Assembly (NCBI GenBank): GCA_026936335.1
Contig: JAPMXV010000057.1
Coordinates: 124,001 to 188,000, forward strand
Length of the DNA stretch: 64,000 nucleotides
Origin: Mantamonas sphyraenae
Taxonomy: Eukaryota > CRuMs > Mantamonadidae
Direction: 5' to 3'
Below, piece after piece: positions 41,994-51,975 of the stretch. The notes under the pieces were generated by a model. The model made no database searches and had not been told where the DNA came from. It saw nothing but the letters and a program-made list of their open reading frames with translations. Position numbers and translations under genes: made by a program. The first letter of the stretch is position 1, and each line of letters begins with the position of its first letter.

Positions 41994-43829
41994 ATGTCCT
42001 TTGCCTCGTTGCAGGACTTGGACGAACCGTCTGAATCGACGGTGATTGCACTCAATCAACCGTTGGGGCGACGCACACATGAACTGTCACCGTTGGGTGG
42101 CGGGGCAGTGGCCAGCTCCTATCGGTTTGTGTTTCCTGAAGGAGGCAAACCAAAGGCCAGGGCGGCGGCAGGGACAGAGGAGAAGAGTGGTGTGCACGCT
42201 GCAGTGGCCAGTGCACCGACACTGACCAGCTTCTCGTCGTTGAACAACACTCCGAAGCTGGGAGGGACGCAAGGGGCGCCAGGAAACAAGGAGAAGCGAA
42301 GCCACCTGGATTTGGATGCGTACCTGCTGCAGCAGTACGTGAGGTACCAGGACAAGGGTCAAACGGATGGGAAGCACAGGTCGCAGGGACGACACCACAG
42401 ACATGGAAGCAGGCGTAAGGAGAGGAGGAGACGCAGGAGAAGGCGGCACAGGCGAACGAGGGACGACGACGATTCGGACAGCGAATGGTCCTCGGACAGC
42501 GACGGCAGCGACGAGGAGTGGGACAGTGATGACAGCGCCAGCGATTGGAGCGGGAGCAGCGATGGGTCGTCGTCTCGCTCGCGGTCCAGGTCGCGGTCGC
42601 GGTCGCGGGAGAGGAGAAGGAGGAGGAGAAGGAGGACGAGGAGGAGGCAGGGCGACGGTTACGCGTATCGAAGCAGGCACGGATCGGAGCGCAGGCGACA
42701 CCACAGGGCCCGCGAGCGGGATCACAGACGGGCAAGTGGAGACAGGAGGAGACAGGGACGGCGGAATCTGGTCAAGGAGTACGCGCTGCGAGATTACAAG
42801 CACGAGTTTCGGACGCATCTGGCAACGCAAGAGGCGGCGGCAGTGGAGGTGCAACGAGTGTACCGCGGATACAGGGAACGCAAGCGAGTGGAAAAGTATC
42901 GTCTTTGGGTGGAGATGCGACGCAAGACACTGGCAAACAAGGTGGTGGACGACCTGGTGGAAGAGTTTCTGAAGGAGGAGCTGCTGCCGGAGGTGTTGGT
43001 GCAACTGTTCACAGGGGACGAGGCAGATGAATTCCGTGCGGATTCGGACGAGCAGCTGTTTGCATACCTGGGCTCGCAGGCTGTGGTGGAAGACGTGTTG
43101 GCCGACATGTGTCGCGAGGTGGTTGTGGAAAGCATGGATTCGCTGGTGGAGGCGTACTTTCGCGAGGTCAAGGCCCATCGCGGCAAGACTACAGTGGAAC
43201 AGGTGTACCACAGCGAGCTCATGATGCCGGTGGTGCGTGAGCAGTGTGCCGTGGTCGCTCGCGAGGTGATTGCCGAGCTCGTGGACGAGTACTTTGTCAA
43301 AACGCGCGCCGACGTGGTGCAAGATTCGTGGATGGAGAGCGTGCTGCCAGAGCTGGTGGAGCAGGTGGCTGCAGAGGCAATGCAGGAGGCACACGAGGAG
43401 CAGCTGGCAGATCAATTGTTGGAAGAGGTGCTCCTGGGGCAAGCGACGGTGGTGGCCACGCGGGAGCTGCGACGCAGCCAGGGACGCGAGCTGGAGCAGG
43501 CTCGTGAACAGGAGTTTGCAGAAGTGTCGCGGATGGGCGACAAGGTGGTGGACAACATCATGATGGACTTGCTGGTGGACCAGTATGCCAACGGGGGCGA
43601 GGAACTGGTTGTCCGGGAACAGGCGCAGATGGTGCTGGACATGCTCTTGGCAGATGTGCTGACCAGCAAAATTGACGACACACGCAAACAGGTGGAATTG
43701 GTGCAGGAGAACCGCATCCTGTCTCGCATGCACCACAAATGGACCAGTCAGGCGGCCATGAGTGCCCTGCGCACTGCGAGCCAACGCGAAAGCAGCAGCA
43801 GCAGCAGCAGCAGTGGAAACAACAGGTGA
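41994..43829 (+). CDS. RS-rich, IQ-motif protein of unknown function
   Basis: 611 aa from ATG 41994 (MSFASLQDLDEPSES), single exon. Residues 140-260 are extremely Arg/Ser/Asp-rich with alternating RS dipeptides (RSRSRSRSRSRERRRRRRRR), like splicing-factor RS domains. Near residue 285 an IQ-like motif (AVEVQRVYRGYRERKRVEKY) suggests calmodulin binding. The second half is helical with repeated hydrophobic-acidic units (VVDDLVEEFLKEELLPEVL, VVVESMDSLVEAYF, VIAELVDEYFV, VVDNIMMDLLVDQYA), which look like degenerate copies of one helix. The C-terminus is a serine run. No family recognised. Its TGA is only three bases before the next ATG, and CAG|GTGAAC at the stop could also be a splice donor. Confidence 0.65.
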   Translation: MSFASLQDLDEPSESTVIALNQPLGRRTHELSPLGGGAVASSYRFVFPEGGKPKARAAAGTEEKSGVHAAVASAPTLTSFSSLNNTPKLGGTQGAPGNKEKRSHLDLDAYLLQQYVRYQDKGQTDGKHRSQGRHHRHGSRRKERRRRRRRRHRRTRDDDDSDSEWSSDSDGSDEEWDSDDSASDWSGSSDGSSSRSRSRSRSRSRERRRRRRRRTRRRQGDGYAYRSRHGSERRRHHRARERDHRRASGDRRRQGRRNLVKEYALRDYKHEFRTHLATQEAAAVEVQRVYRGYRERKRVEKYRLWVEMRRKTLANKVVDDLVEEFLKEELLPEVLVQLFTGDEADEFRADSDEQLFAYLGSQAVVEDVLADMCREVVVESMDSLVEAYFREVKAHRGKTTVEQVYHSELMMPVVREQCAVVAREVIAELVDEYFVKTRADVVQDSWMESVLPELVEQVAAEAMQEAHEEQLADQLLEEVLLGQATVVATRELRRSQGRELEQAREQEFAEVSRMGDKVVDNIMMDLLVDQYANGGEELVVREQAQMVLDMLLADVLTSKIDDTRKQVELVQENRILSRMHHKWTSQAAMSALRTASQRESSSSSSSSGNNR

Positions 43830-43832
43830 ACC

Positions 43833-44765
43833 ATGGACGTCATTGGGGCGCATTGGAAACTGCATGCTATGTCACCGGCGCCCAAGGTGACGCGGTCGCC
43901 GTTGCGGGAGCTGAACGGGGCTCAGCGAGACACAATGCTTGTTTGCCCCCTGTGTGAGAAACGTGTGCATCATCAGGCCATGGACGAGCATGTGGACGAG
44001 TGTGAGGACGGTTTGGACGCTGGGACTCGGTATGGGACAGTGGAGCCACATGCAGGGCCAGCAGACTGCGGTGCGCAGGTGGCCGTTGGCAACAATGGCG
44101 GGCACTCGTCGACAACCTGTTCCGAGGCCACTCTGGCCGAGAACCAAGCCCTTGCAGTGCAACTGGATAACATCAACCCGCCACAGAAGAGCAGGTTTGC
44201 AGACAAGAGGCATCTGGACTGGGTGGACACGGACATGGAGGAGAACGCGCGTGTGTTTGCTGAATTGACGCAGGCGGTGGCCCAGGCAGAGCAGAGGCAG
44301 AACAACACTGTCACGGAACACATGTCCCTGCAACCACAGGCAAATGATACTGACGTTGGCTTGTCACCGTCGTTGGTGCTCATTCGGAAGCTGATGGAAG
44401 ACGAGCTGGCAGGAGTTCGACGCGACGAGGCACATGCTGCGTCGCAGCATGACCAGGACGCTGAGCTGGCACGACGACTGTGGGAAGAAGAGCAGACGGG
44501 CCACGGCATGGACGATGTGGATGATGGGCACGCAGGTCACGCGGGCACACAAAGGAAGAAGAAGGAGGCGAACAAGGCGAAATCGGGCAAATCCCGCTTC
44601 CGATGGTTTCGCAAAAGGATGGGCAAGCAACCAAAGGAGGAGACGGAGGCGGAGAAGGCGACGGAGGAGAGTGTGGATGGGGCGGGACGGAACAAGCCCA
44701 AGCGCACGTGGAAATGGTGGGGGAGGAGATCCAACGGTGATGCGTACGCAGTGGACAGGGTGTAG
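43833..44765 (+). CDS. UBZ/C2HC zinc-finger protein
   Basis: 310 aa, ATG 43833. A single zinc finger at about residues 34-53 (CPLCEKRVHHQAMDEHVDEC) has the CxxC...HxxxC spacing of RAD18-type UBZ4 or C2HC fingers, which often bind ubiquitin. The rest is low complexity: a helical Gln/Glu stretch (about 130-165), an Ala/Asp/Glu helix (VRRDEAHAASQHDQDAELAR; such motifs are common in UIM-like helices), and a Lys/Arg-rich tail. It may act in ubiquitin signalling or DNA repair, but that rests only on the finger type. Confidence 0.65.
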   Translation: MDVIGAHWKLHAMSPAPKVTRSPLRELNGAQRDTMLVCPLCEKRVHHQAMDEHVDECEDGLDAGTRYGTVEPHAGPADCGAQVAVGNNGGHSSTTCSEATLAENQALAVQLDNINPPQKSRFADKRHLDWVDTDMEENARVFAELTQAVAQAEQRQNNTVTEHMSLQPQANDTDVGLSPSLVLIRKLMEDELAGVRRDEAHAASQHDQDAELARRLWEEEQTGHGMDDVDDGHAGHAGTQRKKKEANKAKSGKSRFRWFRKRMGKQPKEETEAEKATEESVDGAGRNKPKRTWKWWGRRSNGDAYAVDRV

Positions 44766-44829
44766 CTATGAAAATAATGTTATATTCGTTAAGGGGGAAG
44801 GGAAGGATGCCCATGCGTTCAGTTCACAA

Positions 44830-45735
44830 TCACTTTTCGGCAATTGTGGCCAGCATCTCGAGCAGTTTTGGGCGAAATTCCTCGCGAACGGTGTTGAGAT
44901 CTGCCCCGTGGTCGATCATCATGGCCACGTGGTCGGAGAAGCCCATGCCGACGCAAATCTCCAATGCACAAACGGCTCCCTGGACCGTCTGTGCGTGCAC
45001 GTCTGCCCCATGACGCAGGAGGGCGTCGATGGAACGCCCACGCGCAGCGAGCATGGCTCGCATCAACGGCGTCCACCCACTTTCCTGTGCAATGTTGACT
45101 TGCGCGCCGTACTCCAGCAGCAGGTCGAGTGTGCTGACGTCGTAGGCTTCGGCAGCGCGGAGAAGAGCTGTTTCGCCGTCGAACGGGGTCGCTGCGTTGA
45201 TGTCCACCCCATGGTCCAGCAAGGCACGCACTGTGTCCACGTGCGACTGTTGCGCAGCGTAAACAAGGGGAAACACCTTGTGGGACCCACCATGCTCCTC
45301 CATGTGCTGCAGGAGCAGCAGTGTTGCTTCAGTGAACCCTTTCGATGCGGCCAGCTCCACCGGTGCCTGCTGTTCTGTGTTGCCACTTGTGTCTGCTCCA
45401 TGCTCCAGCAAGATGGCCACTGTTTCCGTGTGGCCGCCGTCCGCAGCAAGCATCAGGGTCGACAGGCCGTCCTTGCTGGTTGCGTCGACGTCTGCCCCAG
45501 CCTCCACAAGCACTGCCACAGTGTCTGTGTGACCACACGCTGCCGCATGCATCAGTGCTGTCCATTCATCCTTGCCTTTTTGGTGCACAAGACTCTCCTG
45601 CACCGCTTCGGCCTCCCGTGCGTTTGTGATCGCCCCCCACACCTTGGCAACCATGGACTGCCCCTTGGCTTCGTCATCCAGGAGCTGTGACACCCGTTTG
45701 GTGTCGCCAGACATAGCTGCTTCGTGGATGGACAT
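44830..45735 (-). CDS. Ankyrin-repeat protein
   Basis: 301 aa, single exon, ATG 45735. Residues 1-15 and 60-300 form about seven ankyrin repeats, several close to consensus (WTALMHAAACGHTDTVAVLV, LSTLMLAADGGHTETVAILL, GWTPLMRAMLAARGRSIDAL). It ends soon after the last repeat, with no other domain. A protein-binding adaptor by architecture; partners unknown. Its start faces the SPRY gene with 71 bases between them. Confidence 0.88.
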   Translation of the reverse strand: MSIHEAAMSGDTKRVSQLLDDEAKGQSMVAKVWGAITNAREAEAVQESLVHQKGKDEWTALMHAAACGHTDTVAVLVEAGADVDATSKDGLSTLMLAADGGHTETVAILLEHGADTSGNTEQQAPVELAASKGFTEATLLLLQHMEEHGGSHKVFPLVYAAQQSHVDTVRALLDHGVDINAATPFDGETALLRAAEAYDVSTLDLLLEYGAQVNIAQESGWTPLMRAMLAARGRSIDALLRHGADVHAQTVQGAVCALEICVGMGFSDHVAMMIDHGADLNTVREEFRPKLLEMLATIAEK

Positions 45736-45806
45736 GTGCGTGGGTCGGTGTTGGCATTGGATGTCGGGGGCAGCGCAACTGCGCCCAACTCGCGCGCTTC
45801 TTCAGC

Positions 45807-46739
45807 ATGGGCAACCTGTTTGACCGGTGCCTAGAGTCTTCGGACAACAACGCAAAGCATGTGACGCTGGACGAGGTGACGCTGGACGCAAAGCATGCCG
45901 GTGAGTTGTCATTGTGTGGCACGTGTCCCCAAAGGGCTGGGCGGAAGCGCTAACTCACGTGTGTGTGGCTTCATTCTGTGTCGATCCGGGTCACACAGGC
46001 AGCAAAATCACCCTGGAGGAAGACAACTCGGTGTGTAGCGGCTACGGATGTGTGTTGGGAACGGCGCCGCTTGCGCAGATGCGCGCTTATTATGAAATCG
46101 TGGTGCGAAAAGAAGGTGAGTGCCGTCGCCCCGACACACCAACACGCGTCTCCCGCTCACACGCACTCACCTGGCTCTTGGCTGACACAACCTACCCCAC
46201 ACGCGTGTGCCGTTGTGTCCCCCTGTGGCACCCGATGCACACGTGCACGTTCCTCCGCGCAGGATTCATTGGCATCGGCGTGGCAAGGTAACGCGTTGTT
46301 TTCAGGCCGAGGGAAGACGGCCAAGATGAGCGAAACAGGGACACCCACACGCTGACACACACACCACACGTGGGACGGTGGCATCCACAGGCGAAATGCA
46401 GACCTGGACAAGAAGCTGGGTGAGGACGCAAAGGGCTGGGCGTTGTGGTCCAGCGGATATACAGTCAACAAGAACACGGCGGCGCAGGTGACCCTGCCCA
46501 GCTTCAGCGCTGGCGATGTCATCGGAGTGACCTTCAACCAAAGCGAGGTGCCCACCCTCAGCTACCTGCACAACGGCACTCAAATCAATTGCGTCATCAC
46601 AGGCATCCAGGGCGAGGTGTATCCCGCGTTTTTTGTGGGTGACGACGCACAAATCCAGGTCAACTTCACCGACGACACCTTCCGTCAGAAGCCGCCCTCC
46701 CACTACGACGCCATCATGGTTGAACGCTCGATTCTGTAA
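45807..46739 (+). CDS. SPRY-domain protein with possible N-myristoylation and a 25-nt exon
   Basis: Exons 45807-45900, 45999-46115, 46263-46287 and 46391-46739 join in frame (phases 1, 1, 2) to 194 aa. The third exon is only 25 bases, coding FIGIGVA with split codons, and is needed to restore the conserved SPRY core. The whole protein is one SPRY domain: YYEIVVRKEG, then IGIGVARRNADL, GWALWSSGYTVNKN, GDVIGVTFN, and VYPAFFVGDDAQIQVNF. The N-terminus MGNLFDRC has Gly2 and Cys8, compatible with myristoylation and palmitoylation, so it may sit on membranes. Binding partner unknown. Confidence 0.85.
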
Positions 46740-46766
46740 TGCAAACACAGCCCACCACCCACCCTC

Positions 46767-49700
46767 TCACCCCAGCTCCACCGCTTCCACGTGCACGGCC
46801 TTGTGCAACGAAAACAGCTCCAGCGGCGCTCCAAATCGGTTGCTGGCCGCCTTGAGCCTGGCCACCGTTTGGGAACGCATACGTTGCGCTTGTTGGTGCT
46901 GTTGCTTCCCGTCCGTGTCGCCGTGTGCGTGTGGCCCTGCGCCATCCTCGCGCAGCTCGGCGAAAAACTCAAACTTAAAGGTGCCTGGGCGCAGGAAGCA
47001 CAGCTGGACCTGATGCACATGCTTCTGCCCTGAAGCCAAAACGGGCAGTTGGATCTGGTTGAGAGATCCCACCCACACCATGCGGTGTGTCATGTCCAAC
47101 GACCGCGTGCTGTCCCTTCCGTCGTCCTGGTACGGTACCACAGTGAGGTTGAGTGCCATGTCGCCGTGCGAATGGTTGTGCACACTCACATTCAGCGTCT
47201 GGAAGCGTTTTGTGGCGTAGTAACGTGCCCCGCCACCGCTGGCGTCGCCGTCATGGACGCTGTATGGAAGATGCAGGTCGCTGTTGGCCTTGTCAGCCAA
47301 CTGCTGTGCTGTCATGCCATTCAAGCGCACGCCAATGCTCACGGCCTCGGGTTTGAGAAGCTTCAGGGTGATTGGCATCAGCGAACGCTGCAGGTACAAA
47401 CGACCATTCTGGTTGCAGCTGTTGGTCCAATGGAACTCCACCAACGTCTGCAGGGCTGCGTTGTACCATCGCAGTTCATCAACAACCAATCGTTCCCCGG
47501 GTGTAAAGTCCGGGTGTTCGGTCACCAGGAACTGGCCTTCCGGAATGTACGGATCCGGCATTGCCAGCATGCTCTCCTCCAGCTGGAAGCGACGCATGGG
47601 CAGCGCCACACGCTTCACACTGCTCGGCTCCACGTAGTGTTGCCTTTCATACACATACGGTGCGGCAGGCTGCAGATCCTCACGCACAGCGAATGCAACC
47701 TCAAAGGCCATCTGCGTCACGTTGGTCACCTCAAACACCAGATAGCAGTACGAGTCGTCCTGTGCCTCATCATGACCAGTCGCCTCGTCGTGGCCCACTT
47801 CCGCCTCTACAGCTGCCTCACCATCTCCCGCTTGGCCATTGGCGTTGCCGCTGCTACTGCTGCCGTGCTCGCTGCTGTCGCCCGGCTGTGCGTCCGCTCT
47901 GTGCTGTGAGTGGAAGGCCAACACGTCAAAGTTTGTCAGGCGGATCCCTTGCACAATGTTGAGATTGACGATAAAGTCGTACTGGCGGTAGTATGTGGCG
48001 GTGCTGTGCTGGGAGTACTGGAAAGCCAACCGTGCCTGCAGGCGAGGCATGTTGCCTGCATGCGCACGGATGGTAAAGGGAAACTTGAAGACGGCGTTGG
48101 CTGCAAGGGGCAGGTTGGTGTCGATCCACTCGCTGTCCCACTCAAACTCGCTTTGGCGTGTCTTGTACAGGTAGTGGTTGACCATCTGGAAGGGCTCTGC
48201 CTTTTGGCCCGGATGCAGGCCCATCTCCAGGCTAATGCGCACCTCGTCCACGGGCAGGTCGCCCACATTGCGGATTTCAATGTACGCGTGGTGCACCTCG
48301 CCGTCCAGGAGAGTCAGTTCGCATGCACCCTGGCTTACGGTGTCCGCAAAGAGCAGATGGGGCATGCTGGGCAACACGCGCACCAGCATCGGCTCAAACG
48401 CACTTCCCATCAACGCTATGCGGTCCATGCTCACGGGTTCGCCGTCCGCGTTGACCGGCTGCACCGTGACCATGTTGCAGAAACGCAGCATGCACCCGAC
48501 AATGGTCAAGTTGCCTGCCTCCAGCGCCTTGCCACTGATGCTCACCTCCACGTCCTTGGCATTGGCTTGCAGAAACAGTGACACCGGGAACGATTGGAAG
48601 CGGGCACCCACGGTGCGCAAACTGATCGACTCCACGTCCACAGCCACACTCAACGGATTGGAGATGCGCACACGCACGTGGCTCAGTTCGTTCTGCACCC
48701 ACTCGATGGGTTCTGTTTTCTTCTTGGCTCCGTCCCCCCTGCGGCTGTTTGCAAACGGATCAAACAGAAACACGGACGACGTGCTCGTGTCTGCCGCCCC
48801 CGGCCGCTCTCGCTTCCGCGGCCGCTTGCTCTCCTCCACGGGCACCGGTTGCAACGACTGCACACGCACAATGCTCTGCATGGATGGCTGGTGCAGGGGC
48901 GGCAGGTGCAACGTCAGCGCCTTCAGCTCACGCAGCATGCGGAACTGCGCGTTCGCATCCAGTGTCCCATACAGATGGTTGATGCTGAAGTAAAGGTACC
49001 GCGACGTCATATGCGACTCGTTCAGACTCTTGGCTGCCGTCACCAGGTGGTTCAGCACAGTTCGCTGCAATTCATACCACCCGTGGCTTCCCATCAACTT
49101 GGTTTGCTTCCTCTGCGCGCGTGTCAGTTTCCCATTCGACAAAGCAGATGAGGAGGATGAGGATGATGAGGAGGATGAGGATGACGCATCCTCGTTGGCC
49201 GTCTGCTGATCGCCGCCGCTGCTACCGCCGCTGCTGCCTTGCGGTGCATCGACTGCCCATGTGCTGCTCAGCAGGCGGTCAAAGGTGTCTGTGTCCACCA
49301 ATTTGCGCTCCAGGTTGCCCAGCTGGAAGTAGCGGGACACCAGGAGCATGAGACTCTGGGCTGTGTTCAGGTTGTACTGATCCTGATACAAGAACGCAGT
49401 TTCCAGGATGTGAAAGGCAAACTTGCGGAAGCATTGCATGCGTTCGTAGATGAGCGCCAAGGTGCTACACAAGCGGATGCGGTCGGCCGTGTTGAGGTCG
49501 TTGCCCACACTGTGGGCTTCGCGAAGCAAACGGAAGGCCTCGGTGTAGTCGCCGGCCTCCTCATGCATGCGTGTCAGACGCAGGCACGCCTCTGCCTCCA
49601 GCAACGCCGCGCCTGCCTTGCGGTAGGCTTTGAGCACGTCTGTGTACTTGTCGGCCACCAGCTCGGTGACACTCTCCTGCACCTGTTCGCCCTCGGAGAC

Positions 49701-50771
49701 CACCAGCGCGGTGCACAGGCCCTCCATGGCGCTGGCACACCACACGTTGTCACTATTCGACTTGAGACTGTCCACTGCGTCGGTGTACAGTTCGATGGCC
49801 TTGTCCACGGCGCCGGCCATCAACGCCAAGTCTGCCGCCGCCTTTTTCACGCGTGCAGGCCTTCGTTTGCGCACATTGCGCGACGACGCGTCCGTTTCCT
49901 GCTCCACAAGTGGACATTGAAGGATGGCCACGTCGCTCATTCCACTGTTGATCTGCGTTTCCCAGTTGTGCAGCAACGACGCCACAAAGTCCGTCAGCAG
50001 CGTGCTGATGTAAAACCCCAGATGCACCGCGTCGCCGTTCGGCACCATCACAAAGTTGGGCTGCATAATGTCCTCTTGGTTGCTGCGGGGTTCGAACGCA
50101 TAACAGCGCACCGGCAGTCCTGTGTGTGGAACCAGAGCACAAGTCCCGGAGAGGCAAACACCCAGGCAAACGCAGCTCGTGTCAGCGATTTCCCCTCCTT
50201 GCTTGAAACGGCCTCTCACGCAGCTGCGGCCGCCCCCACGTCCCACGCTTACCCTCTTGAGACTGGTTGGGTGTTAATTGTTTCAGCACACGCCGAAACT
50301 CCTCGTTGGCATCCTTCATGCTCTCGTACTGCGGGCAGTGAACGATGCCGATGGCCTGCGCCGGCGTGGTGGAAACAGCAATGCAAATGAGAACACGCAC
50401 CCGATGTCAGTGTTGTGGGTGTGGGGGGGTGGGAGCGAGTAGGGCATACCAACGAAGGCCAGTCACAGACGGCCACCACCTACCCCTTGGATCTTTGCGT
50501 ACTGCCGCAGTTCGCCCACGTAGGCTGGAGTGACTCCGCTCGGATATTCTACATAGTTGAGTTGCACCACGCCAGAGTCCCACGCCCCCTGGCCAAAAGG
50601 ACTTGCGTTTTGCTGGTCGATGCGAGTCACCGTGGCCAGGCCGATGCGCTTGTGAAGCTGCAACGCTGCGCAGTACTTGCGGAACGTGCTTGCAGGCATG
50701 CGTCCCACGGCAAACACCACCACTTGGGTTTGCGTGGCGTCTGCAAATGTCTCGCCAATGCCCAGTGTCAT
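46767..50771 (-). CDS. TRAPPC9: TRAPPC9 (TRS120/NIBP), TRAPP-II subunit
   Basis: Large subunit of the TRAPP-II complex, the Rab11-type guanine-nucleotide exchange factor at the late Golgi. Exons 50771-50484, 50355-50253 and 50119-46767 join in frame to 1247 aa (human about 1148). The N-terminal ASPM-like/longin-type region carries IGLATVTRIDQ, NYVEYPSGV and VLKQLTPNQ. Helical repeats follow (ALMAGAVDKAIELYTDAVDS, AEACLRLTRMHEEAGDYTEA, CFRKFAFHILETAFLYQDQ). The second half is beta-sandwich, starting after IEWVQNELSHVRVRISNPLS, as in TRS120. A serine run and a Ser/Asn loop are species inserts. Head-to-head with HAP40. Confidence 0.88.
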
Positions 50772-50844
50772 GGAGGGGCGTCGCACAGGTCACGTGCTTT
50801 GTGTGGGGCTTTGTTTGGCGCCGTGTGGGCCAACATTCCACCGG

Positions 50845-50885
<41 letters not shown>

Positions 50886-50893
50886 ACACCACG
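50772..50893. promoter_or_regulatory. Divergent promoter region TRAPPC9/HAP40 with long CA microsatellite
   Basis: 122 bases between divergent ATGs. An uninterrupted CA run occupies 50846-50884 and ends ten bases before the HAP40 ATG, so it probably lies in the 5' leader or core promoter. Confidence 0.45.
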
Positions 50894-51928
50894 ATGAGCG
50901 ATGCCTCCGAGGTACCAGAGGTCATGCAGGAATACCATCGGATCCAGGGCAAGCTGAATCGCAAGGGCCTGGGCAAACGCTTCTTCCGCAAGGCGACGGT
51001 AAACACAGCGAAGGAGGATTTGCAGAGTCTGCACGACGCATTGCGCAAGGAGGGAAACCTGCGCTACACGGCGTTTGTGGCCATGGCGCTGGCGAGATGC
51101 GAACAGAGTGTGCACAACACCACAAAACAGGGCCAGCACCTGGTGGACGCCGGAGACATGTTGCTGGAATGCACGCTGGAAGGCCACCAGTTGAGTGAGT
51201 ATGACCTCAGCGACTGTCTGGTGGATGCCGAGGCATGCTACCTGGAAACGGTGGCCATCTGCAGGGAAAAGAACCGTGATGAGATGGCTGCCATCCTTTT
51301 GCAGGAGCTGGGCAACGTCATGCGCATCCTGGACATTCTCGACAATGCCGCACACTATTACCAAGAGGCAGCAGCGGCCCACCTCAAGCAGGGGGCACAC
51401 ACCAGCGCTCTGCTGTGTCTGGAAAGCGCAGCCGAGGTGTTTTTGCAGCAGAAGGACCTCAACAGTGTGCAGGACGTGTACGAACACATGGTCGGCCTGT
51501 CAACCAAGATGAAGAACAAGTTTTCGCAACAAATCCAGGCTGGTGACGAGCTGGACGCGGGTCACGACAGCGCATACGATGCCTCCGCCGCCTCTACCAT
51601 GGGTCTGAGTTCCATGGCGCCGTCCCTCAAGACACCCTCGAGTGTGTATGAGAGCCTTTCGCTGCGTTTGCGCCTCTCTCTGTTTCTGTGCCACGTGCAG
51701 ACGGGCGAGTTTGACAAGAGCAAGAATCAGCTGCTCGAGCTGGTCGAGCTCGCGTTCACAGGCACCGATCTTCACTCCAACGCCCTTCTGGACCTGTTGG
51801 GGTCGCTTCAAGTGGCTTGCGAGCACGACGACAGCGACGACGTGCGAGAGTTGTGCGAATTGTTGAAGGAGCACTGCGACGACCAGCAGCTGAGCATTGT
51901 GGACGAGATTCTGCGTGTTCGGTTGTGA
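50894..51928 (+). CDS. F8A: HAP40 (F8A) orthologue, huntingtin-associated protein
   Basis: 344 aa, single exon. TPR-like helical protein matching HAP40, the obligate stabilising partner of huntingtin. The N-terminal signature is conserved: YHRIQGKLNRKGLGKRFFRK, then NLRYTAFVAMALARCEQSVH (human F8A has KLRRRFLRKPNV and LPYAAWCQLAVARCQQAL). Helical pairs continue (ILLQELGNVMRILDILDNAA, HTSALLCLESAAEVFLQQKD). A disordered loop sits at about 205-250, where animal HAP40 has its Pro-rich linker, and C-terminal helices follow (LSLRLRLSLFLCHVQTGEFD). HAP40 with huntingtin is linked to early-endosome motility via RAB5. Its presence predicts a huntingtin gene elsewhere in the genome. Confidence 0.85.
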   Translation: MSDASEVPEVMQEYHRIQGKLNRKGLGKRFFRKATVNTAKEDLQSLHDALRKEGNLRYTAFVAMALARCEQSVHNTTKQGQHLVDAGDMLLECTLEGHQLSEYDLSDCLVDAEACYLETVAICREKNRDEMAAILLQELGNVMRILDILDNAAHYYQEAAAAHLKQGAHTSALLCLESAAEVFLQQKDLNSVQDVYEHMVGLSTKMKNKFSQQIQAGDELDAGHDSAYDASAASTMGLSSMAPSLKTPSSVYESLSLRLRLSLFLCHVQTGEFDKSKNQLLELVELAFTGTDLHSNALLDLLGSLQVACEHDDSDDVRELCELLKEHCDDQQLSIVDEILRVRL

Positions 51929-51975
51929 GAGAGACAATGAAAAGCAACCAAAACATGAATGTGGGTGTACTCTTG

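Noticed and set aside
40407..43865. Minus-strand frames of 557 and 592 codons
   Set aside because: Antisense shadows of the PPase/cupin and RS/IQ genes; no start context or domains.
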